64,000 bases of DNA from NCBI GenBank assembly GCA_944472135.2, contig OX235270.1:86251168-86315167 (forward strand), read 5' to 3'. Below the pieces are notes generated by a model that had not been told where the DNA came from, did no database searches, and worked only from the letters and a program-made list of their open reading frames with translations. This document shows positions 55,854 through 64,000 of the stretch, piece after piece (position 1 is the first letter of the stretch; each line of letters opens with the position of its first letter). The position numbers and the translations under genes are program-made. The DNA is from Trichobilharzia regenti. Lineage: Eukaryota; Platyhelminthes; Trematoda; Strigeidida; Schistosomatidae.

Positions 55854-56884
55854 CATGTGTGATCTGAATAAAAACATTTTCATGATAAGCATTTACAAGT
55901 AATCACTTTACAAACAATATATATAAGTAGCCCAATAGTTTTCACTAAACTTGAGGGACTTCGCATCTTATAGTTGGTCGATATCTAGTAGGTCCATCGA
56001 AGCATCATGAAATGATAAAATTGTTTAACGACAAGTTATGCAGCAGTTTTCAAAGCTTGTACAAATATTTTGGCAAAAATGGCAACCACTTTATGACAAA
56101 TAATAGGTCTTGACAGCAATAATAATAACATTCATGTTCATAGTGACTATAGAAACAATAATAGGTATTATTATCGCAACGAATTCACCATTAACTTAGA
56201 TAGACAACTAATAATAATACAATCATATCAAATAAATGTATCACTTAATCTTAAGAAGCATGTGTTTGCTTACTTCCACTGTATTCTCTCAATACTGATG
56301 TGCTCAACAAGGTTATTCCAACTGAATTTAAGATTAATTCTGAAAGTGAGTGGAGATCCAGTTTCTGTCAAATAAAAACATGTGACTTACATGTATTACA
56401 CTGCTTACTGAGACATCTGGTACCTGCTTTCCGATCTTCGTAACAAGAACACAATTTATCTAGTTTTACCTACATATACAAAAGTGTACGTATATGCTGC
56501 ATCAACCATGCCGTTTTTATCATGATTAACCAGACCACTGTGTATATTGTACTTATTTAAGGATCTCTGAAAATAATGGTCAAGCTATAATTGAAGTTGC
56601 GTGAAGTTATTACTTCTTCAGAACATTGTTTGCATTCTTGACATTCCTGAGAAGTCCTTAGATCTTAATTTGGCATGAATTCGTTGAATTCAGCAAATAA
56701 ATCCACTGCTATATCATTTCTTTCTTGAGCTGTAATAATTTGTGATGTCAGTTATCCCTCCAATTTGATAAAACTCTCACGGAAATTCAGAACTTCACCG
56801 AGCAGCAAAATGATGTTTGAAATTACCTCAACTCGAATGACAAACTGGCCAATCACAAGCGAGCGAATCGCTTGTTAATCTCAT
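55854..56884. other. Non-coding, no recognisable feature
   Basis: AT-rich spacer; no supported frame. 55717-55853 before it is duplicated inverted at 62140-62269. Confidence 0.4.
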
Positions 56885-57135
56885 TCACGGTCACTCAAAA
56901 TTACGGCCGTCTACAGGCTGCCTCGTTTCATCGTTCGCTGTTCGTTGGACGAGAGAAAACTATCAGAAACTTTGTGCACAATAATCTATTGGTTGACTAT
57001 GTATTAGTGCAAGAATAAAGGGTTCTTGAATCACCAATTTGTGTCCTGGTTTTCTTGCGTTGGTTACTACACATACTTCCTGAAAGTCTTCTAAGGACAG
57101 TGTGAAGTCCAGTAGAATCAGACCTGGAAATTGAC
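56885..57135 (+). repeat. Old LTR remnant of the same superfamily
   Basis: Shares TCATCGTTCGCTGTTC, AATAAAGGGTTC and the GAAAGTCTTC end block with the LTR at 16852, and ends AATTGACA, but is strongly diverged and has no clear left border. Confidence 0.6.
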
Positions 57136-57314
57136 ATTTGATTACTAGTATTGTTGCAAAGTCTTCCACTCATTTCATTTCTTTCGATTCTTTCCACTTC
57201 TTGCGTCAGCGTTACTTCAGATTTCTCACAGTTATTTCTTTGTTGCACCCTATTTACACAGTGTAAGAAATTGAGAAAATGAGTGCAATACATAGGATAC
57301 TGCAATAATAAGGG

Positions 57315-57656
57315 TGTCAATGTCTTACTACGCTGGACGTCACGCTGTCTCTCGAAGACTTTCAGAAACAATTTGTAATAACCAACGCGAAAAAATCCGA
57401 ACACAGGTAGGCGACTCGAGAATCCCTTATTCTTACGCCAATATGCAACCAACAATAAGGTTATTACACACATGGTCTAAGAATAAATGCTATAACAATA
57501 AATCACGATATTACTTCTGGTAGTTTTTTATCTTCCACTGAACAGCGACAGATGAGACGATGACTGATGAATAGATTACTCTCGCAAAATTTGTGGAGGA
57601 GTTGGGTTTGAGCAAACAACCATGAATTGATCGTTTAATCTTCAACTACATTGATA
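57315..57656 (-). repeat. Solo LTR, divergent subfamily, TSD AAGGG
   Basis: Close relative of the LTR at 16852-17199, opposite strand. Flanked by AAGGG at 57310-57314 and 57657-57661, an exact 5-bp duplication. Confidence 0.9.
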
Positions 57657-58411
57657 AAGGGTATAAGCAGATTAACACTGCAACTAGGTGCAACAGTAAT
57701 AATAATTTGCTTTGTTTCAAAACAGTATTCATGTTACAGTGTTGAATTCGCAGCATCTCGTACGTTATTGCATCCAATTTCACGAAGTAATATTCGAAAC
57801 AGCTGTAAAGATTACATTACAGGATTGTCAAGGACACTTTATATTTGGTATTAGTAGTGACAGTGAAATCACATATGCATATTTTTATATATTTATTTAC
57901 CAGAAAAATGGTAAACAATGGGGTTGGTAAATAAAATTGTCAGTCAGTTGAAGTAGTGTGACCGTAGATTAAAAGTAGATAATAAAAGGGTTACTCATTT
58001 ACCTAACAACACAGTTATTCATAGGTCTTACGCTTTACGTTTCTTCTGCCACATAGAGCACTGATTGTCTATATGTGGTATCGCTGAGTTCTCACGCTTG
58101 GTTGAACGATCATATAATCTTTTATACTGGCTGCTCGTTCCATCAGATGAAATTAAAAGGAAGAGCTGAGAATAGAGGGGATGTTGAGGGTTAGACAGTA
58201 TAGATTTGGACCGTTTCTCTCATGAGTTTATGTGTCTTTCAACTAATACATTTACGAGTTGACTAAATGGTACACGACTCACCCCACTGACAACCTTAAT
58301 ACCTTGCTCAATACAACATAGTTGTTTTTGAGTAATTCAGGAAGGTATAAGGGGGAGCAATAAAGACCAATGCAAGTTAACAAATTGTAAAAAGAGAGGT
58401 TGAATGATTCC
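57657..58411. other. Non-coding, no recognisable feature
   Basis: Two short overlapping frames (57651-57930) without recognisable protein; otherwise spacer. Confidence 0.4.
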
Positions 58412-58960
58412 TTACTGCCTTGACTGCATAACATGGTGAGCCACACTGAAGGTCTTCTTAGAAATCGACAAGATATAGAATGACCAAGAAAGGCCAGAGG
58501 ATAGAACTACTCCAAGGCATTTTACTTTAGACTTAGTTTCTGTTTCAGTGCCCTCTTTGATACAAGTATCTTGTGAACGACACAGTTCTTGCGGTTCACG
58601 CTTATGAGTGAGGGGAAAGTTAACTGCCTGACATTTTGAGGGATTTAACGCAAGACCACGTACCTTAGACCACAGACAGGAAGCAGTTAAGTTTGCTGCA
58701 ATCACATTGTAACATGACAGGAAATGAGACGGTCCGATCACCAGTGTATTTGACGAAGTTGCTCTCATTAGAAAGAGAAAAGTCATGTAAGACGAGAGAC
58801 AAAAAAGAAAAGGAAAGATAAAAATACCCTGAGGAACACCAGCTTCAGCAAGTGAGACGGAAGATTTACCCTAATATACAGTATGCTCCATTCTATTTGA
58901 GAAATGATAATGCAACTAATCAACTGCCAAGGACTCGTGTTTGCATGACCAAAACCTTAC
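58412..58960 (-). pseudogene. LINE RT remnant (CR1/Jockey type)
   Basis: Minus strand reads SVSLAEAGVPQG near 58850, then 58412-58786 with WSKVRGLALNPSKCQAVNF and KVKCLGVVLSSGLSWSFYIL, matching the region after the RT active site. The YxDD box itself is not preserved. A family different from LINE-A and LINE-B is likely. Confidence 0.65.
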
Positions 58961-59548
58961 TTAATTAATGCCATCTAGGTCCTGAGTCAACAACAACGAC
59001 ATATGCTGACTGAAAGCTTAGCACAGAAGTGACGAAGCACAAAGAACACTTGCAAAGTAGGAAACGAGTCCCAGGTGGAAGGGGAGATTACTGAAAGGTA
59101 TCTATTTATCATTTAGCAAAGAACAAGATTAAGAACTACACTTATTATTTGTTGACATTCTGGAGATCAGTATTCAGTGTTTCGTATTTAGTTATGCCTG
59201 GACTGTGTTATTCTGCCTGGCTTTCAGTATGACTTCGCAAAGAAGTCCAACTGTTTCGTTTACCACATTCCATGCACCACACAAAGGTAGAGACATAAAA
59301 CTAAGTTGAAGTTTAACGAGCGAAAAAGTGAAGGAGAATAAATAGTGACAAGGAAAAACACCATTTGAATAGGTACAAGAGATTACACAAAGTGAATGCA
59401 TCTGTGCCACTTACGAAGATTTGCAGTCATATATCTAGTAGTTTTTCTATCTGACTGTCAATGATTTTATGAACCAATACCAGTTTTTCATTTGCCCAAC
59501 CCAAATATATTTTGAACCGTAACATATGCTGGCTAATATTAATCCTCG
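58961..59548. other. Non-coding, no recognisable feature
   Basis: Spacer with an unsupported 72-codon frame (59192-59410). Confidence 0.4.
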
Positions 59549-59735
59549 AGGAAGGCGATGGTGGCCTGGTGCACCATCACGTGTTCTATCAATCCCAAAC
59601 TATTCAGCCTCCCTACCTTGAAGACTAATTTACCCCCCCCCAACCTAAAAATATATGCGTAACCTAAACATCACTCGCCATGTTATACTACTTTACACAT
59701 CAGACGGAACGCAGACACCCATAAACAAACATCGG
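59549..59735 (-). mobile_element. RTE LINE fragment, old
   Basis: Similar to 11363-11545 (GAGGAAGGCGATGG block, and a stretch ending in GAACGCAG), the RTE C-terminal region. Strongly diverged, with a C-run. Confidence 0.5.
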
Positions 59736-59899
59736 TATTATTTTCATATTTTACAGCATCAGGGGTTAATTCTCAAAGTGTAGATGTGAAATATCATCAG
59801 TAAACATTAGGTTCATGAGCACATTCCCTGAAAAGACTCTAAATTCAATAACAAGTTATCCTACTAACGTACATGAGATCAGATTACCCGGATATCAGG

Positions 59900-60364
59900 A
59901 TGAAGGTTTAAGAATTCAGCCTTGTGTTGCGTCCCACTCGGAAATGTGTTTTCTCGGATAATTCACAAACAGTAATCACTGAATAGAAAACATTCTGTAG
60001 ACCTTATGAAACTCATAAACTGGCACGCTACTTTTGGAGGCAGTATAGTGTTTCCTCAATAAAGTGAGAATTGGATATTTCAGCTGTATAAAACGAGTAA
60101 GTGGTATCCTGGGAATACCAACGACTACAACAAGTCTAGGAATTGTGCACTACAACTTTTCCTTTACTGAATACTCCAGCAGAATTTAAGTAAACACTTG
60201 ACAAATATCAAATTTATACAGGAAGTCGGTAAGATTTAGTAGACTAAAAGTACATTCGGTTTACATAGGAGTTCTCCATGCCCCATTTATTCCTCTAAGT
60301 GGCCTAAGAACTCAGTGCAACTCCACGCACAATGGTATATACAAAAATAAACTAGAAAATAAAG
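59900..60364. repeat. Direct repeat of 46622-47086
   Basis: Near-identical, same orientation, offset about 13278. First block of the duplicated patchwork that fills the right end of the window. Confidence 0.9.
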
Positions 60365-60368
60365 TACT

Positions 60369-62133
60369 TGAAAATGTAGTTGAACATTCAAGGATCAATT
60401 CATGGTTGTTTGCTCAAAACCAACTTCCCCAATTTTCGCGGAGGCATCAATCAGCCAGTCATCGTCTCATCGGTCGCTGTTCAGAAAGAAGTCAGCAGAA
60501 AACCGTCAGAAGTAATATTGTGATTTATTATTGTAATATTTGTTCACAGAACTTAGTTGTAACAGTGTTTATATGTTGGTGTTACAATAAAGAATCCTCG
60601 AGTCACCAATTGATGTTTTGGTTTTAGCGTCCGTTATTACTAAGCGTTTCTGAGAATCTTCAGTGAACAGCGTGAGTCGGAGTGCAGCAAGACCTGGGCA
60701 TTATTGGTTTATGCGACGTGGCTGACAGCTAGCCTGGAACGACTTCTTACCCATCCTGACTCTTGGGTTGCACGGTTTCTGATTTCCAGGTATGCATCGT
60801 GGTTGATCTGACTGTTAGATACGCGCGACTTAAACCAAGCCTTCCTCTTTCCTAGCAAAATACTTTGCGTGCCTCTCTTCAACCATGATGACTTTCTCTT
60901 GGGCTGTGTTGTGACTAAAGTGATGGTATCCGAGATCGTTACATTATTATTATTATTGCTCCCTTGGGTTCCTAGTGGAACATAGGGCTTCAACTGCACG
61001 TCTCCATTTGCTTCTGTCTTCTGCTGTACTTTTCACATGCATCCATGTTAGTCCATATTCTTTCAACTCCTCTTCACACGATCTCCTCCATGTCACCCTT
61101 GCACCGACGTCCCACACGCCGCGTGCTTCCCTTTCGGGTTCCACTCGAGGGCTTGACGCGCGATGTCACCCAGTGGTCTCCTCAGCGAGTGTCCGATCCA
61201 TCTCCACTTTCTCCTGCATATTTGTTGGTTGGCGATTGGTTCTTGCTTTGTTTGTTCCCATAATTCCTTGTTGGTGATTCTTTCCGGCCCAGCCATCTGA
61301 TCTTCAGTATAGAGCGAAGATAGTTGTTGACGAAGGTCTGCAACAGGCTGTTGGAAATATTCTTTGTGACCCGCCCGCCAAGTTTCTGATCTGTATAGAG
61401 GTACTGACTGACTTGACGTTTGTATTGAAAATCCGACCGAATTTTGTTGTTGATGCTGAGTGATGAAGATTCCCAGATTGATTTCAGGTTGATGAATGTG
61501 TTTCTCGCCTTTCCGATTCTCTCTCGATTTGACATCCTCGTCTGTTCCGACTTCCTGTAGTTGAGACAATGGTACCTGGACAAGTGAATGAAGTAGCCTC
61601 TTTCAAATCCCTCCCGTTGATGGTGATTGACATTGGATGTTGTTGCTGTTGTTGGTTGGTTATTTTCACAACCTCCATCTTGTCTATGTTTACCTGGAGT
61701 CCTGTCTTTGCTGCTTCTTTGACCAGTTTGTCGGTTTTCGCTTGTAAGTCTTCGATTTTGTGTGTGTGACATCAAACATAAATCATCCACGCGCGAAATC
61801 CAGGTCTTCTAGGTTCTTCACGTCGGTCCAGGATATTCCTGTCTTCTCGTTTCCCACTGTCTGACGCATGATCCAGTCCACCACAATTAGGAATATCATT
61901 GATGGCAGATAATAAGCACCCTTGTCTGACTCCTGTGTTTACTCCAAACGCCTTGCTGAGTTTTCCGTTGTTGATCACTTGACATGTGCCGTTGTCGTAC
62001 AGCTGTCGAATAAGGTTGATGAATATTTGGGGTACGCCATAGTACTCGAGTAATTTCCAAATTACTTCACGGTCAACGCTGTCGAAGGCCTTCTCAAAGT
62101 CTATAAAGTTGAGGTAGAGGCTTGTAATACCCA
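60369..62133. repeat. Direct duplicate of 37467-39231 (LTR, LINE-B piece, RTE-2 part)
   Basis: Constant offset of 22902. Contains an LTR (60369-60727, start altered to TGAAAATG), the LINE-B linker and the RTE-2 C-terminal half, including its inactivating insertion. Scattered substitutions (for example at 61597 and 61720) show it is not a bit-identical copy. The match stops at about 62120. Confidence 0.92.
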
Positions 62134-62524
62134 TGTAATACCCAAGTTAATTATGCTTTTCATAAACCTTTTCAGACTTACGGAAAAACATATATGTGCC
62201 GTGTATGCAGATGGAACTTACTGACGGTAACAGAGGACTACTCATCTGAATTATCTGTACATTTGAAATCTGATTTTGTTTAATAAACAATATTTCAGTG
62301 AATCTATCTTCCTCGTGTTGTAATGCGATTGTGTTCCAGTAACATATATAGCAAGTGCTAAGTTAGAAGTTGAGGGTAAATTGTTAGGAGTAAATGCTGC
62401 ATCTGGTAAACTTTTGCATACGTGAGTATATGACCAGATAGCAACGCATCGTGCTAATTGGCTGAGAAATCTAGGCATTCTGTTTCCAATTATAACGAAA
62501 ACCAAAGTTAGACTGAGTTATACA

Positions 62525-62883
62525 TGTCAATGCAGTTAAAGATTGAACGATCAATTCATGGTTTTTTGCTCAAAACCAACTTCCCCAATTTTCACGGAGG
62601 CATCAATCAGCCAGTCATCGTCTCATCGGTCGCTGTTCAGAAAGAAGTCAGCAGAAAACCGTCAGAAGTAATATTGTGATTTATTATTGTAATATTTGTT
62701 CACAGACCTTAGTTGTAACAGTGTTTATATGTTGGTGTTACAATAAAGAATCCACGAGTCGCCAATTGATGTTTTGGTTTTAGCGTCTGTTATTACTAAG
62801 CGTTTCTGAGAAGCTTCGTGGAACAGCGTGAGCCCGAGTGCAGCAAGAGCTGTGCATTAACGGTGTACGAGACGTGGCTGACA
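62525..62883 (+). repeat. 5' LTR of element E
   Basis: TGTCAATGCAG ... GTGGCTGACA with AATAAA; base-for-base mirror of 54421-54779 as far as read. Confidence 0.9.
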
Positions 62884-63066
62884 GTTTCTGACGGTGAAGT
62901 CAGTTTCTGACGGTGAAGTCAGTTTCTGGCGGCGGAAATATTTTCCGACGGATTCAGATAGCTGGTGACATTTTGGATAGTCACCGTTCATCTTTACTGG
63001 TGTCGGCCAAGTGTTCTTTGAACAAGCAATATCTGGAACGTTTTTGGAATTGGGTCAAGTTCAACA

Positions 63067-64000
63067 ATGCCTGGGTCAAAGAAGGGACAGAGCATCTTGG
63101 ATGCAAACAGGAAAGTAAGTCATGGTGACTTGTCTGTTACTTGTAACGATGTGTCTGATGTTAAGCATGACATGGTTGATGTTACTGTTTCGCCGTCCAG
63201 CGATAATAGGAACATCAAACTCCCTAAATTTGAACCACTGTGTTTCGATGGAAACCCGTCTGATTATTTACAGTTTGTAAGGGAGTTTGTGATCATGCTG
63301 AGTAGTTTTCTATTAAGTGATGAATTGAAGTTAATGTATTTGATGAGGTATTGCACTGGAGTCGCTTCAAGAACTATACAGTGCTGTAAGTTTATGAAGC
63401 CGAAAGAGGGCTACTACGAGGCTATGAGCATACTACGTCAAAGGTTTGGAAGACCTTCGATGATTGTAGGGAAATTATTCGAGGCTGTTAGGGCAATGGT
63501 GGTCAATTATAGGATGACTCCCAAGCACTCAACGAGGTTTTCGATAATCTGATGACTTACAAGAATGCATTGATTTCGATGAATCGCGTGAGTGACCTCA
63601 ACTCGAGTTTTATACTAGAAGTAATAGCAAGACGCCTACCTACTCGACTGCAAAGGAAGTGGGTGAAGATAAGCTCCCGTATGGAGGATGAGGGTATCGA
63701 GCCAAAATTTGATGATATCCTGAAACTGGTGAAAGATACCGTCAATCTATCTATGAGTAAGTTTGTCAGTATATTGTATCTCACCCCTTGGATAGAGCAG
63801 TCTGAGAGCAAAATGCAATCGTTGATGACGAATAAGCCTCAGAGAGGTGGATATCAAGAAGGCTCCATGATGTCTAGTAATGCATGTAGACCTAGTGAGT
63901 GTAACAGGTTTCGTAGTACATCCTCAACAGATGAGTTACAAGATTCAAGACAAACGCGGTTGTGTTTTACACGTTTGCAAGAAGTGCATACAAAGGTGAA
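63067..64000 (+). CDS. Gag of element E, partial, one frameshift
   Basis: 63067-63552 encodes MPGSKKGQSILDANRK through RFGRPSMIVGKLFEAV and shifts frame at the same base as D. The core continues from about 63550 (MTYKNALISMNRVSDLN) through CFTRLQEVHTK to the window end. The knuckle carries the same Cys-to-Arg change as D. Confidence 0.75.

Larger units (their letters stand above)
62140..64000. repeat. Inverted duplicate of 53304-55853
   Basis: Symmetric about 58652, except that the 55029-55716 insertion is missing here. Includes the flank ORF (62251-62505, minus) and element E. The match continues to the window end. Confidence 0.92.
62525..64000 (+). mobile_element. LTR element E, 5' part (runs off window end)
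   Basis: 5' LTR 62525-62883, leader, Gag. Mirror copy of element D, including the gag frameshift. Confidence 0.88.

Overview
The window reads as repeat-dense nuclear DNA of a flatworm, most likely a schistosome-like trematode. The basis is recognition of the reverse-transcriptase (RT) proteins (RTE-clade and CR1-type LINEs with typically schistosome wording), BEL/Pao-like Gag, a CsRn1-type Ty3/gypsy Gag, 38-base introns and AT-rich spacers. This is recognition from memory; no search was run. There is no prokaryotic gene organisation, CRISPR array or rRNA.

Layout. 1-1124: truncated RTE LINE. 1129-5937 (minus): the only clear host gene, at least six coding blocks of a low-complexity, lysine/serine-rich, probably nuclear protein. 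7185-10960: nearly intact RTE LINE, meeting tail-to-tail a decayed RTE copy (10961-12905). 14600-16851: Ty3/gypsy remnant with a SINE near its start, cut by a long terminal repeat (LTR). 16852-30827: three large LTR elements (A plus, B minus, C plus) of one Gag-only family. 30828-36300: CR1-type LINE (LINE-A) carrying an insertion with a 63-codon ORF, followed by a 0.8 kb fold-back. 37315-44400: pieces of a second LINE (LINE-B), an RTE LINE (RTE-2) and LTRs, nested in one another. 44490-45615: a third CR1 fragment. 45616-50977: old repeats, a second copy of the 63-codon unit and a tRNA-derived SINE. 50978-54779: LTR element D (minus). 55029-55716: an insertion absent from the duplicate copy of its flank. 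56885-59735: solo LTRs and LINE remnants. 59900-64000: a patchwork of three segments that also occur elsewhere in the window, ending in LTR element E, which runs off the end.

Most interesting system. Elements A-E have LTRs of about 320-380 bp (TGTCA...TGACA) and a BEL/Pao-like Gag, with a CCHC knuckle intact in B and C. Where protease, RT, RNase H and integrase should follow, they carry about 330 codons of acidic Ser/Thr-rich sequence ending in a hydrophobic segment, then about 1 kb of conserved non-coding DNA with 193-bp repeats containing a short inverted repeat. This looks like a non-autonomous family that exchanges segments between copies and depends on enzymes supplied in trans. The copies share frameshifts and have mismatched LTR pairs.

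The second main result is stratigraphic. One CR1-type LINE-B can be followed on the minus strand from about 44400 down to 25539, split by four insertions. Short direct repeats mark the sites (CCTAC, GTTAC and GCTAG exact; GGTGC/TGTGC imperfect), and the reading frame continues across the RTE-2 insertion when it is removed.
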